From JAOABP01 sp964590395 (lineage in GTDB: Bacteria; Hydrothermota; Tepidihabitantia; Tepidihabitantales; Tepidihabitantaceae), in contig CAZPVT010000013.1 in the NCBI GenBank assembly GCA_964590395.1, positions 1 through 51,546 of the forward strand: a DNA stretch of 51,546 nucleotides. The letters are read 5' to 3'. This document shows, in pieces, positions 8,216-16,840 of this stretch. How positions within the stretch are numbered: position 1 is the stretch's first letter; every line of letters begins with the position of its first letter. The notes under the pieces were generated by a model. The model was given only the letters and a program-made list of their open reading frames with translations, did not search any database and had not been told where the DNA came from. The translations under genes and the position numbers were made by a program.

Positions 8216-9169
8216 TTAAGCGGTCCGATAAAAGCCGATCGAGTTAAACCGGGCGATACGCCGGGCAACGAGTTCTTCTCCGGGTAGTGTGTTTAAGACA
8301 TAGAAATTTGCCAGTACCGTCTTTTTTAGCATCTTTGCCGCTTCATCCCAGTCCTGATGTGCTCCACCAACTGGCTCAGGCACGATCTCATCAATTACTC
8401 CCAGATCCAGCAGATCAGGTGCGGTCATCTTCAATACCTTAGCGGCTTCTTCAGCTTTTGAGCCGTCGCGCCATAGTATCGCTGCACACCCTTCGGGTGA
8501 AATGACCGAATAGACCGCATTTTCCTGCATTAGAATGCGATCGCCCACGCCAATTGCCAGAGCACCACCTGAGCCACCTTCTCCGGTAACAACAACAATA
8601 ATCGGCACCGGTAGTAGTGCCATTTCCCGGAGGTTACGAGCGATCGCCTCTGCCTGCCCTCGTTCCTCAGCACCAATGCCTGGATATGCACCGGGGGTGT
8701 CAACTAAACACAAAATTGGGACATCAAATCTGGCAGCAAGCTCCATTATGCGCAAAGCCTTCCGGTAACCCTCGGGATGGGGCATACCAAAATTACGGGC
8801 AATTTTTTCCTTGGTATCCCGGCCTTTCTGATGACCAATCACCGTAAATCGGATACCGTCGATTTTACCCAGTCCAGCAACGATCGCCGGGTCATCGGCA
8901 AACGACCGGTCACCGTGTAGTTCGATAAAATCGGTCATTATCCGCTCAATGTAGTCCAGAGTATAAGGTCGCCGGGGATGCCTTGCCATTTGTACCCGCT
9001 GCCAAGGGGTAAGATTAGCGTAGAGATTTGTCTTCAGTTCTGCGATCTGTTTTTCGAGTCGAGCAATTTCTGATTTCGCACCAAGTGCCGTAACTTCCTC
9101 GAGGCGCGTTAACAGTTCGACGATGGGCTGTTCAAAATCCAGCCAGCCCGATGTTGCGCCCGCAGGCAT
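8216..9169 (-). CDS. accA: Acetyl-CoA carboxylase carboxyltransferase subunit alpha
   Basis: A 317-residue AccA, which with AccD transfers CO2 from carboxybiotin to acetyl-CoA to make malonyl-CoA. Visible family segments are the N-terminal LDFEQPI, ARHPRRPYTLDYIERIMTDF, GHQKGRDTKEKIARNFGMPHPEGYRKALR, VDTPGAYPGIGAEERGQAEAIARNLREM and GEGGSGGALAIGVGDRILM. I chose the ATG at 9169 because it matches the E. coli N-terminus and lies 4 bases after the upstream stop; an in-frame start at 9211 would overlap that gene. No accD lies in the window. It sits between an outer-membrane barrel gene and era, an unusual context. Confidence 0.93.
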   Translation of the reverse strand: MPAGATSGWLDFEQPIVELLTRLEEVTALGAKSEIARLEKQIAELKTNLYANLTPWQRVQMARHPRRPYTLDYIERIMTDFIELHGDRSFADDPAIVAGLGKIDGIRFTVIGHQKGRDTKEKIARNFGMPHPEGYRKALRIMELAARFDVPILCLVDTPGAYPGIGAEERGQAEAIARNLREMALLPVPIIVVVTGEGGSGGALAIGVGDRILMQENAVYSVISPEGCAAILWRDGSKAEEAAKVLKMTAPDLLDLGVIDEIVPEPVGGAHQDWDEAAKMLKKTVLANFYVLNTLPGEELVARRIARFNSIGFYRTA

Positions 9170-9173
9170 AGAT

Positions 9174-10091
9174 TTAATATCCGAAGCTAATACCGAACCG
9201 GTGTGCCGCACCGAGATTGAAATTTAAAGGTAAGTAGGCGTAGTCAACTCGAAACAACCCGCGGTGAATCCCGGCACCAAGACTCAACTTATTAGCACCA
9301 TTAAATGGTGCGTAACCGGCACGTAACGAAAAGAGTTCGGTAAACCGCCATTCTACCCCGGTACTAACCGACAACTCTTTATTATAAAAAAAATAGATGC
9401 CGTCAACCGCAAAAGTCAAAAGCGAACGGCCAGGTGTCAACCGATACGCGACACCGATCTTCCCTCGGGTCGGCAACCAAAACTGCTCGTATTTATAAGA
9501 AAGGGCACGACAAAAATCGACTACCGTGGCACCGACAGTCAGATTCTTCACTCCCCAAAACCTGAGACCAATGTCCGCCCCCCAACCACTCGTCTGATAA
9601 GAAAAGATTTTGGAATAGTAGAAACGGGCATTAACACCAACATCAACCTGGTCACCAAGGGTGCGGGAAAGGTTGAGATACCCGGTTATGTCAAAAGGAG
9701 AAAATGTGCCGATTGCTTCTTCAGTAGGCCGGTTCTCGCGGTACTCCAACTTTCCACTTGAAAAACTAACAACTCCTACGCCTACCGACAGCAACTTCAA
9801 ATCTCTGGTAACAAAAACTGATTGCTGCTTCATGTCAAGAAACCAACGCGTGTAATCCACCTGAATTGAGAATTGGGTAATACGAGCCGATGCCGCTGGG
9901 TTATAGACAATACCACTCGCACCATCAGCCACCGCGGTGCCGGTACCCGCCATTCCTCCTACTCCGGTTCCGACTGGCACCTTCAGCCAGGCAAACCCAA
10001 CATTCCTACTTGAATTTGCGTTCACACTCCCCAAAACAACCATCACGCCAATCCCCAAACCCAACAACCCCTCAAACCTAAAACTACTCAA
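9174..10091 (-). CDS. PorV/PorQ-like outer-membrane beta-barrel protein
   Basis: A 305-residue protein with an N-terminal signal sequence (hydrophobic residues about 8-25) and then repeated amphipathic strands ending in aromatic residues, finishing HRFGISFGY, as expected for an outer-membrane barrel. The mature start GVGGMAGTGTAVADGASGIVYNPAASA matches the PorV/PorQ (UPF0164-like) signature in which an early 'AxAxxxGxxxxxxNPAA' motif precedes the barrel. In Bacteroidetes, PorV escorts type IX secretion cargo. The window also holds three secreted proteins with type IX-like C-terminal modules, so a similar role here is plausible but inferred. It begins 3 bases after the KOW gene, in the same operon. 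Confidence 0.8.
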   Translation of the reverse strand: MSSFRFEGLLGLGIGVMVVLGSVNANSSRNVGFAWLKVPVGTGVGGMAGTGTAVADGASGIVYNPAASARITQFSIQVDYTRWFLDMKQQSVFVTRDLKLLSVGVGVVSFSSGKLEYRENRPTEEAIGTFSPFDITGYLNLSRTLGDQVDVGVNARFYYSKIFSYQTSGWGADIGLRFWGVKNLTVGATVVDFCRALSYKYEQFWLPTRGKIGVAYRLTPGRSLLTFAVDGIYFFYNKELSVSTGVEWRFTELFSLRAGYAPFNGANKLSLGAGIHRGLFRVDYAYLPLNFNLGAAHRFGISFGY

Positions 10092-10094
10092 TGC

Positions 10095-11216
10095 CTACTC
10101 CTCGATTATCTCCACATTTGCTCGGGGCAAAACTACCCGCTCACCACTCTCCAGTTCTACCTCTAGAACCCGCACTAACGCCTCAGTTTCAATTTTTACT
10201 AACTCAACAGGTAATGCACTGACCCGGCCAATCATTCCAAAATACGGTTCCCGGATAATCCGCACCGCCATTCCCACTGCCAGTCCACCTTCGGCGATAC
10301 TTGGTTTCTGTTCGCCCCCAGCGTCCACACACGGGACAATTACCTCGGGTCTTATTACCCCGGCGCGAATCTGAGTCGCACCATTAACCGATGCCATCTT
10401 TCCTTCGAGCGAAGCTAACAACTCAAAACTTCTCTTTGCCATTTTCATTTTACCAAATCCTTCGGTAACTACCACGGTTAACCCTTTCTGTTCTGAACCG
10501 GTAATCGCCACTCCAATATCATAACCCAAAAACCGCCGCAACGTTTCATCCTCAATACCGCCACCTACAACCGCGCGCGCGCCCACCCGCACGGCCTGTT
10601 CAATTGCTTCATAACTAACCAGAGATCCAGCAATCAACACCTTATCTCGATACTCCGCATCAATTTTCGCCGCGCTCACCACTTCATCCGGCGAATCCGC
10701 TACCCGTTTCAAAACTCCGCGTGTCTCACCTCCGATACCAAAAATTCCCTGAACCAAACTTACTTCATTCATTACCACTACCCCCTCACCCGCAATTACC
10801 TCATCAACCACTCCATCAATATAAGCGTCGACTTCAACCGCCTGCGCCGGTTCGCGCAAAATCACCTGACCAGTAACTGCGGAAACACTCTCCACGGTTC
10901 CGGACACCGGTGCGCGCACCTCACTTTTTAAAAGCCCGAAAAGCCCCCTTGATCGGGCAATTACTTCACCCCGTTGTACCGGATCGCCAACTATCTTAAC
11001 CATCAAACTCGGTACATCCTCTGCCGGCACGCCCAAAAGTCCGGCAACATTCACGGTTTGAACATTGCCGGGTACCGCTGTCCTAGCGACTACAGCATTC
11101 CCCTTAACCACATCACCTTGTTTCACCAGCACTTCACCGGGTAGAGGTAACCTTCGTGTCTTTCTAATATATGTTCGACTACTAACTTTTAAACCTGGTG
11201 TATATGCGTGTGCCAT
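10095..11216 (-). CDS. Conserved protein with barrel-sandwich and KOW-like domains
   Basis: A 373-residue protein of unknown function. Residues about 20-125 have two beta-hairpin elements like lipoyl/RnfC barrel-sandwich domains (PLPGEVLVKQGDVVKGNAVV, then VRAPVSGTVESVSAVTGQVI), but with no lipoyl or biotin lysine motif. Residues about 190-265 look like a small alpha/beta domain (VLIAGSLVSYEAIEQAVRVGARAVVGGG, GVAITGSEQKGLTVVVTEGFG). The C-terminus, about 310-373, is KOW/SH3-like (GLAVGMAVRIIREPYFGMIGRVSALP, then GERVVLPRANVEIIEE). There is no signal peptide. It is the first gene of the operon with the PorV-like barrel, and a promoter places its transcription start on the start codon. RNA or ribosome contact is possible from the KOW domain alone. 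Confidence 0.7.
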   Translation of the reverse strand: MAHAYTPGLKVSSRTYIRKTRRLPLPGEVLVKQGDVVKGNAVVARTAVPGNVQTVNVAGLLGVPAEDVPSLMVKIVGDPVQRGEVIARSRGLFGLLKSEVRAPVSGTVESVSAVTGQVILREPAQAVEVDAYIDGVVDEVIAGEGVVVMNEVSLVQGIFGIGGETRGVLKRVADSPDEVVSAAKIDAEYRDKVLIAGSLVSYEAIEQAVRVGARAVVGGGIEDETLRRFLGYDIGVAITGSEQKGLTVVVTEGFGKMKMAKRSFELLASLEGKMASVNGATQIRAGVIRPEVIVPCVDAGGEQKPSIAEGGLAVGMAVRIIREPYFGMIGRVSALPVELVKIETEALVRVLEVELESGERVVLPRANVEIIEE

Positions 11217-11222
11217 TAGGGA

Positions 11223-11250
11223 ATCATAAAAATAAATTTTTATGAGTCAA
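11223..11250 (-). promoter_or_regulatory. Near-consensus promoter for a leaderless transcript
   Basis: Read on the minus strand: TTGACT (11250-11245), a 16-base spacer, TATGAT (11228-11223), then six bases and the ATG at 11216. The expected transcription start, seven bases after the -10, is the A of the start codon, and there is no room for a ribosome site. Confidence 0.65.
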
Positions 11251-11584
11251 GTAAATGTAGCCGGAAATTTTGCCCAATTTTAAGTTTAAAGTTTGGACTC
11301 TACTCGTTTCGTAACTTTAGAAGGTGGCTTTTGTAATGATAGTTACATCGTGTTTAGAAGTGAGGGTATCTGGTCAGTTATATCTAATACACTTAAAATT
11401 ATTTATTGATTCTCCCGGATGCAACGTTCACAATACACAAGAATTTACGGCTATCCCCCCTATGATATGGGGAGGGTGATAAGCTGAATGTATTTGATTT
11501 AATTTACGTTATTTTAATATAAATATATGTCTTTTTGTAACTTAAAAAGTAGAGAGGTATGTTAATATAGAATTAATATTTTCC
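11251..11584. other. A/T-rich divergent intergenic region
   Basis: This part of the 460-base gap between the divergent KOW and mraZ operons is A/T-rich with no convincing gene. One feature stands out: a C-run and a G-run (CCCCCC near 11455 and GGGGAGGG near 11471) that could pair as a short hairpin. I found no convincing cluster of DnaA boxes in it. Confidence 0.5.
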
Positions 11585-11612
11585 TTGACAGTTGGTAAGG
11601 TGGGGATATAGT
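11585..11612 (+). promoter_or_regulatory. Promoter of the division and cell-wall cluster
   Basis: TTGACA (11585-11590), a 16-base spacer and TATAGT (11607-11612). Transcription would start near 11619, giving mraZ a leader of about 58 bases that contains the GTGGA repeats. Confidence 0.65.
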
Positions 11613-11630
11613 AATCTTTGATAATATGAA

Positions 11631-11658
11631 GTGGATAATTATGTGGATTTGTGTGGAA
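11631..11658 (+). promoter_or_regulatory. Candidate MraZ operator (GTGGAW repeats)
   Basis: Three direct copies of GTGGA(T/A) at 11631-11636, 11643-11648 and 11653-11658, with repeat-to-repeat steps of 12 and 10 bases, i.e. about one helical turn. They lie just downstream of the mraZ promoter. MraZ proteins bind tandem short G-rich repeats upstream of their own gene and repress the cluster, so autoregulation is the natural reading. Two of the copies also partly resemble DnaA boxes. Confidence 0.45.
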
Positions 11659-11676
11659 ATTTTAGGGTGGGGGTAA

Positions 11677-12195
11677 ATGCTTAATAAAGGTAGATTTGTT
11701 GGCACCTTTGAATATACAATTGACGGAAAGGGGAGGCTCGCGGTCCCCGTGGCATTCCGAAAAAAACTGGGTCCGGATGAAGTTACTTTTATTTTGGTTC
11801 CGGGCCGGTTTCAAACAATAGAAGTCCACCCCTACAATGAATGGAATGATTACGAGGACCGCGTGCTTCGCCACCAGCCTGAACATACCGAAGAAGCACA
11901 AAGATTTTCAATTTTACTATACTCTCAGGCGGGCGAAGCATCTTTGGATGTTCAGGGGAGAATTCTTTTGCCCAAACATCTACGAGAGTGGGCGGGTATT
12001 AATAATGATGTGGTAATAACCGGCGCGGGCAGATTTTTTCTTATCTGGGAGCCTGAGCGCTACCGCCGGTTTGTTGGTGATTCAATGCCCCGATATCATC
12101 AGGATAGAGATGAGGCAACTCGGCAGGGTTGGGAAAGGATTAGACAAGGTGCGAGAATGTCCGGTAACTTGCCATGTGCCGGTCCTGGTCAATGA
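11677..12195 (+). CDS. mraZ: Transcriptional regulator MraZ
   Basis: A 172-residue DNA-binding protein with two AbrB/SpoVT-like swapped-hairpin halves: FVGTFEYTIDGKGRLAVPVAFRKKLG at the N-terminus and ASLDVQGRILLPKHLREWAG near residues 88-107. It is somewhat longer than the usual 140-150 residues because of a charged C-terminal tail. It is the first gene of the division cluster, which it normally autoregulates. The ribosome site is GGGTGGGGG just upstream of the ATG. Its 3' end overlaps rsmH. Confidence 0.93.
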   Translation: MLNKGRFVGTFEYTIDGKGRLAVPVAFRKKLGPDEVTFILVPGRFQTIEVHPYNEWNDYEDRVLRHQPEHTEEAQRFSILLYSQAGEASLDVQGRILLPKHLREWAGINNDVVITGAGRFFLIWEPERYRRFVGDSMPRYHQDRDEATRQGWERIRQGARMSGNLPCAGPGQ

Positions 12196-13156
12196 GGTTT
12201 TGGAGAGTTTCAGGGCATGTTTAACTGCCGGCACAATTATCGACGCAACGGTTGGTGGTGGTGGACATTCCTATGCGCTTGCTCGCGAAATTGCCAAGGT
12301 TGTTCCTGTATCTGCGCGGCATGCTCGGCTGGTGGGTTTAGATGTTGACCCGCAGGCAATTAAAGTCGCCGCGGTAAAATTAAAGGAATTTGGATGTAAG
12401 GTAATAGAGAATCTGGACGAAGGGTGCTTCTCGATTGCATTAAGTGATTTGCCGCTGATAATTTTATTAAGGGCAAATTATGCTGATTTAAAAAAAGTTG
12501 TTAAAAAACTTGGTGTTAAGCAGGTGTCGGGTGTACTGATGGATTTGGGTATATCATCATATCATTTAGAGCCACAAAGGGGATTTTCTTACGAAAAAGA
12601 AGGACCATTAGATATGAGGTTTGATCAAGGAAGTTCCGGACCTACAGCGCTGAATATTATTCACCGCACCAAGCAAAGGGAGATGGAGATATGGCTAAGA
12701 GAGTATGGGGACGAGACGATGGCGAAAGGAATAAGCAGAAGGATTTATGATGCTCGTCATAGAATTAAAACCACAACGGATTTGGCTGAGACAGTGGCTA
12801 GTGCTGTACCGAGAAGGTATCTGAGAAAGCATCTAGCGCGAGTTTTCCAAGCCTTCCGTATCGTAGTTAATGATGAAATTGAGAACTTGCGTAAAGGACT
12901 TGAGGCGGGGATAAAAGTCCTTATCCCGGGTGGGAGATTGGCGGTTATCTGCTATCAATCAGGCGAGGATCGGTGTTTTAAAGATGTGTTTCGACAGTAT
13001 AAGGATCAAGTGCGCTTATTTTCAAAGAAACCAATTAGACCCAATGCGGAAGAGATAATGGTAAATAACAAAGCCCGTAGCGCACGGCTGAGGGTTTTGG
13101 TAAAGTTGCCCGTTTCCAGTTACAAAGCTTGGGGTCAACGGTGTTATGAGAACTAA
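12149..13156 (+). CDS. rsmH: 16S rRNA m4C1402 methyltransferase RsmH
   Basis: A 335-residue SAM-dependent methyltransferase that modifies N4 of C1402 in 16S rRNA. Family segments are HVPVLVNEVLE, IDATVGGGGHS (SAM motif I), GVLMDLGISSYHLE, GFSYEKEGPLDMRFD, and near the end RLAVICYQSGEDRCFKD, where the usual 'SFHSLEDR' reads 'CYQSGEDR'. I chose the GTG at 12149, which has AAAGGA about 10 bases upstream and fits the family N-terminus; in-frame starts at 12071 and 12110 would reach further into mraZ. It overlaps mraZ by 47 bases and ftsL by 11. Confidence 0.9.
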   Translation: MRECPVTCHVPVLVNEVLESFRACLTAGTIIDATVGGGGHSYALAREIAKVVPVSARHARLVGLDVDPQAIKVAAVKLKEFGCKVIENLDEGCFSIALSDLPLIILLRANYADLKKVVKKLGVKQVSGVLMDLGISSYHLEPQRGFSYEKEGPLDMRFDQGSSGPTALNIIHRTKQREMEIWLREYGDETMAKGISRRIYDARHRIKTTTDLAETVASAVPRRYLRKHLARVFQAFRIVVNDEIENLRKGLEAGIKVLIPGGRLAVICYQSGEDRCFKDVFRQYKDQVRLFSKKPIRPNAEEIMVNNKARSARLRVLVKLPVSSYKAWGQRCYEN

Positions 13157-13466
13157 CGGTAGTTTCCGGGGGATGCTAATTATGGTACTGCTTACCGTTA
13201 TTGCGTTGGCTTATCTTTATCAGCATTCATACAGCATTAAAATGACGAGAGAGTTAATGAGGTTGGAGACCGAGAAAAAACTGGCATTGGAACGGGTTGA
13301 GAGTATCAATGCTCAACTTAAAAAATTGCAGAGTTTTTGCCGGTTAGAGTCACTTTACTTATCTGGTGTTCGGTCGTCAATACCCATGCCGGCTATTGCC
13401 GGAGAAAACCCGGCAGTGAAGTACCCTCGATTCGGGACGCTCACATTGGCAAATCCGCAGGAGTGA
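13146..13466 (+). CDS. ftsL: FtsL-like division protein
   Basis: A 106-residue bitopic membrane protein: short cytoplasmic start, one membrane segment (about residues 10-27), then a heptad-like coiled coil (about 30-65) rich in Leu, Glu and Lys. Sequence alone is poorly conserved in this family, but size, topology and position between rsmH and ftsI identify it. FtsL with FtsB and FtsQ activates the FtsW-FtsI septal synthase; no ftsQ is present in this cluster. Its stop codon overlaps the ribosome site of ftsI. Confidence 0.75.
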   Translation: MRTNGSFRGMLIMVLLTVIALAYLYQHSYSIKMTRELMRLETEKKLALERVESINAQLKKLQSFCRLESLYLSGVRSSIPMPAIAGENPAVKYPRFGTLTLANPQE

Positions 13467-13474
13467 TCAGTTAT

Positions 13475-15229
13475 ATGAAACAGCATGGGCGGCGGGGGAT
13501 GATTTTGCTGGCTGGGTTTTTCGCGGCGTGGCTTGGTCTATTTGGCAAGTTAGCGGAAATTCAGATTGTCAAGTGGCGCTATTATCAGAATGAGGCAAAG
13601 AAACTGCATTTTAGACGGATAGAACTTTTGGGAGAGCGCGGCCGAATTTACGACCGGAAAGGACGGGTTCTCGCTCATAATCGTTCCTGCTGTTCGATTC
13701 AGATTTTGCCGCAGTATGTGCGGGACAAGGACACATTGGCAGCGATTTTGGCGGATTTTGGGTTGGGCACGGTTCGGGAAAACAAAGAGCTATTAGACCG
13801 GCATCGCCGGCTCTTCTGGTTTCGGCGGTTTGTTGATTATGATACCGGTGATTCCCTGCGCAGGGTCCTCACGCGTCGGCGGTTCAGTAATGCGGTACTG
13901 GTTCAGGATGCGTACGAGCGGGAGTATCCCTATGGTGAGGTTTGTGCGGATGTGGTGGGGTTTGTAGGGACGGAAAGGGGCTTGGCAGGGATTGAATGGG
14001 AATACGATTCCATCCTTCGGGGTAGCCCGGGTTGGATTATGCTCCAGAAGGATGCGCTCGGTTGGAGTTATCCTTATCCGACCTTGCCGGTCAAACCTTC
14101 GGTCCCCGGGGCAGATATTTACCTGTCGCTCGATGTGGACATTCAGGAAATTTGCTACCAGGCTCTGAAACGGGGAGTTGAGCAGACAGGAGCTAAGCGT
14201 GGTTCGGTTCTGGTTTTAGATGTACACACTGGGGCGATTCTTGGTGCGGTTGATTACCCTGCTTATGCTCCTGGGCGTTTTGCAGATTATCCTCCTGAGC
14301 GGTTCAAATTAAACGCGGTTTCTGACCAATTTGAACCCGGCTCCAGTTTTAAGATGGTGATGTGTGCGGCAGCGTTAGGAGATTCTAATCCGGAGCGCTT
14401 CACATCAAGGGTTTATGATGTATCCTCGGGCTACATTTCGATTGGTAGTAAAAAGATTAAAGATGTGCATCCCAACGGGGTGATTTCCTTTGACAGTATT
14501 TTCATCAATTCCTCAAATGTCGGTTGTGTGCTATTGTCATTTGAGGTAAATCCGGAAGTTTACTATCTTATGGCGCGGCGGTTAGGATTTGGCGAGAAAA
14601 TTGGCATTGGGTTTCCTGATGAAGGGGCGGGCAGGCTTGACAAACCGGACAAATTAAGAAATCGCCTCCGGTTTGCGACGGTTTCCTTTGGTCAAGGGGT
14701 GATGGTTACGCTTTTGCAAATGGCAGCGGCGTATCTCTGCATTGCTAACGATGGAGTTTATGTGAAACCCTATTTACTTGAGTCGGTCCGGTGTGACCGT
14801 ACTGTCCTTTGGGAGTTCAGGCATAAGAGTGCTGTTCGACAAGTATTAGATAAGGCAAGCGCGCAACGGCTCAAAGACATCCTGGAACGGGTAGTGCTAA
14901 ACGGCACAGGAAAACTGGCCAAAAGTGGACGGGTCAGCGTGTGCGGCAAGACCGGTACTGCGCAGAAGGTTAACCCCGGGGGTGGGTATTCCAACACCCA
15001 GTCGTTGATGAGTTTCATTGGATTCTTTCCCAAGGTGGAATCAAAATATGTTATAGCGGTTATCCTTGATGAGCCAACTAGGTTCCGATTTGCGGGTAGT
15101 GCTACTTGTCCGATATTTCGCGAGATTACAGAGCGGCTATTGAATTTAGGACAGGTGGCAGATGCTGTTAAGGTATTTGGTCGTGACGAGTTAGCGGCTG
15201 GCACGTTCAACAAATCAGTTCGTAGGTAA
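13475..15229 (+). CDS. ftsI: Penicillin-binding protein 2/3 (FtsI), septal transpeptidase
   Basis: A 584-residue class B penicillin-binding protein that cross-links septal peptidoglycan. It has an N-terminal membrane anchor (about residues 8-30), the pedestal motif GERGRIYDRKGRVLAHNR, and the three active-site motifs: SSFK near residue 290, SSN in FINSSNVGCVLL, and KTGTAQK near residue 492. The ATG at 13475 is chosen because AGGAG lies 11 bases upstream, at the end of ftsL; the open frame itself extends 46 codons further upstream. No C-terminal PASTA domains are seen. It pairs with FtsW in the same cluster. Confidence 0.93.
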   Translation: MKQHGRRGMILLAGFFAAWLGLFGKLAEIQIVKWRYYQNEAKKLHFRRIELLGERGRIYDRKGRVLAHNRSCCSIQILPQYVRDKDTLAAILADFGLGTVRENKELLDRHRRLFWFRRFVDYDTGDSLRRVLTRRRFSNAVLVQDAYEREYPYGEVCADVVGFVGTERGLAGIEWEYDSILRGSPGWIMLQKDALGWSYPYPTLPVKPSVPGADIYLSLDVDIQEICYQALKRGVEQTGAKRGSVLVLDVHTGAILGAVDYPAYAPGRFADYPPERFKLNAVSDQFEPGSSFKMVMCAAALGDSNPERFTSRVYDVSSGYISIGSKKIKDVHPNGVISFDSIFINSSNVGCVLLSFEVNPEVYYLMARRLGFGEKIGIGFPDEGAGRLDKPDKLRNRLRFATVSFGQGVMVTLLQMAAAYLCIANDGVYVKPYLLESVRCDRTVLWEFRHKSAVRQVLDKASAQRLKDILERVVLNGTGKLAKSGRVSVCGKTGTAQKVNPGGGYSNTQSLMSFIGFFPKVESKYVIAVILDEPTRFRFAGSATCPIFREITERLLNLGQVADAVKVFGRDELAAGTFNKSVRR

Positions 15230-15236
15230 CATTTTT

Positions 15237-16808
15237 ATGTCAGCGACGGCGCGAGTAAAACCGCTTACAGAGTTGATAACTGGCATCCCTTGTTCCGTAG
15301 TGCCGCCGATTTCCTTGCGGGGTCGTCCGGGCAATACGAACATCGAAATTGCCGGCATCGCTTATCATTCAGCGCAGGTAAAGCCGGGTTATCTCTTTGT
15401 TGCTATTGACGGTATGCGGGTATCAGGCCAAGACTTTATTGATGAAGCGATCAATCGTGGTGCTATTGCGGTAGCGACCAGTGATGTCAGACGTATCAAC
15501 AAAAATTGGGTAGTGGCGATTCAGACCAGTTCACCACGCAGATTTTTGGCGCAGGTGGCCAACCGTTTCTATGATTTCCCATCGCGCAAGTTAAGTTTGA
15601 TCGGGGTGACCGGCACTAATGGGAAAACTACAACCTGCTATTTGTTGCGTTCGGTATGTCGACAACTCGGTTTTGAGCCCGGTTTCATCGGGACAATTGA
15701 GTACTGGGACGGGGTAGAGAAAAAGTCCGCGGAGAACACCACGCCGGAAAGTTTGGACCTGGTCCAGATGCTTTCACAGATGGTAGAGAGGGGGATTAAA
15801 CTCTGTATCAGTGAAGTATCGTCGCATGCGCTGGAGTTGGACCGGGTTTTTGACCTTGACTTCAGAGTGGGGGTGTTTACTAATTTGACTCAAGATCATT
15901 TAGATTTTCATCGGACGATGGACAATTACCGGCGGGCAAAGATGAGATTGTTTGAATCTCTGACACCTAACTCTTGGGCGGTAGTGAACTTTGATGATCG
16001 GGTAGGAGTTGATATTCCCAATCTGACCAGGGCAAAAGTTCTCGGGTACGGGACCCAAAAAGAGCCGGATTTGGTTATCAAAAGCGAGCATAATATTGTC
16101 GGCTATATCTGGGGCGAGGTGATAGATGTCAATCCGAACGGGCTGAAATGTGTTATCCATACAGATGCTTTGAAAAGTAAAAAGCAGAATATCGCGGTAA
16201 GATTGCGACTGGCGGGCAGGCACAACCTGCTAAATCTCCTGGCGGTGTTTGGCGTGGGTGAGGCAATGGGCTGGGATCAGGAGGCAATCGTGCGAGGTGT
16301 AGAGGAGTTAGAGAGTGTACCGGGAAGGATGGAGCGGATTGAGAACGACCACGGTCTATATATCTATGTTGATTACGCCCATACTCCGGATGCCCTGAGT
16401 CGGGTGTTACAGACAGCGCGGGAATTGACAAAAGGAAGGGTAATTGTGATTTTCGGCTGCGGGGGGGATCGGGATCGGACTAAGCGACCATTAATGGGTA
16501 GGGTGGCGATTCAGAATGCGGACGTTGTCGTGATTACCTCGGATAACCCCAGAGGTGAAGATCCGGCAGTGATCATTGAAGAGATTTTGTCCGGGATCGA
16601 TAAAGAGGTAAGGACTGCATCGGAGCATTGCTGGGTTGAGATTGACCGACGCGAAGGAATCAGACGGGCGATTACGTTTGCTCATCGCGGGGACACGATA
16701 ATCATTGCGGGTAAAGGGCATGAAGATTATCAACTGATCGGTGAGGAGCGGCGCCATTTTGACGACCGAGAGGTTGTTCGTCAGATTCTTCAGGAGTTCA
16801 ATCAGTGA
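15237..16808 (+). CDS. murE: UDP-MurNAc-tripeptide synthetase MurE (meso-DAP type)
   Basis: A 523-residue Mur ligase that adds the third stem-peptide residue to UDP-MurNAc-L-Ala-D-Glu. The P-loop is GVTGTNGKTTTCYLL, with the carbamylated-lysine region and the HxxH-like SEVSSHALELDRV segment. The specificity loop reads SDNPRGEDP near residue 436; DNPR is the motif that selects meso-diaminopimelate. No murF follows, although murE-murF-mraY is the usual order, so the next ligase must be encoded elsewhere. The ATG follows ftsI by 7 bases. Confidence 0.94.
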   Translation: MSATARVKPLTELITGIPCSVVPPISLRGRPGNTNIEIAGIAYHSAQVKPGYLFVAIDGMRVSGQDFIDEAINRGAIAVATSDVRRINKNWVVAIQTSSPRRFLAQVANRFYDFPSRKLSLIGVTGTNGKTTTCYLLRSVCRQLGFEPGFIGTIEYWDGVEKKSAENTTPESLDLVQMLSQMVERGIKLCISEVSSHALELDRVFDLDFRVGVFTNLTQDHLDFHRTMDNYRRAKMRLFESLTPNSWAVVNFDDRVGVDIPNLTRAKVLGYGTQKEPDLVIKSEHNIVGYIWGEVIDVNPNGLKCVIHTDALKSKKQNIAVRLRLAGRHNLLNLLAVFGVGEAMGWDQEAIVRGVEELESVPGRMERIENDHGLYIYVDYAHTPDALSRVLQTARELTKGRVIVIFGCGGDRDRTKRPLMGRVAIQNADVVVITSDNPRGEDPAVIIEEILSGIDKEVRTASEHCWVEIDRREGIRRAITFAHRGDTIIIAGKGHEDYQLIGEERRHFDDREVVRQILQEFNQ

Positions 16809-16840
16809 GTTTATTTTGCGTGTTGGTTAGGTAGGTATCT

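Noticed and set aside
11217..11676. Possible replication origin (A/T-rich gap between divergent operons)
   Set aside because: Two sites (about 11630-11638 and 11643-11651) partly resemble DnaA boxes, but they are part of an evenly spaced GTGGAW repeat better explained as the MraZ operator. dnaA is not adjacent.
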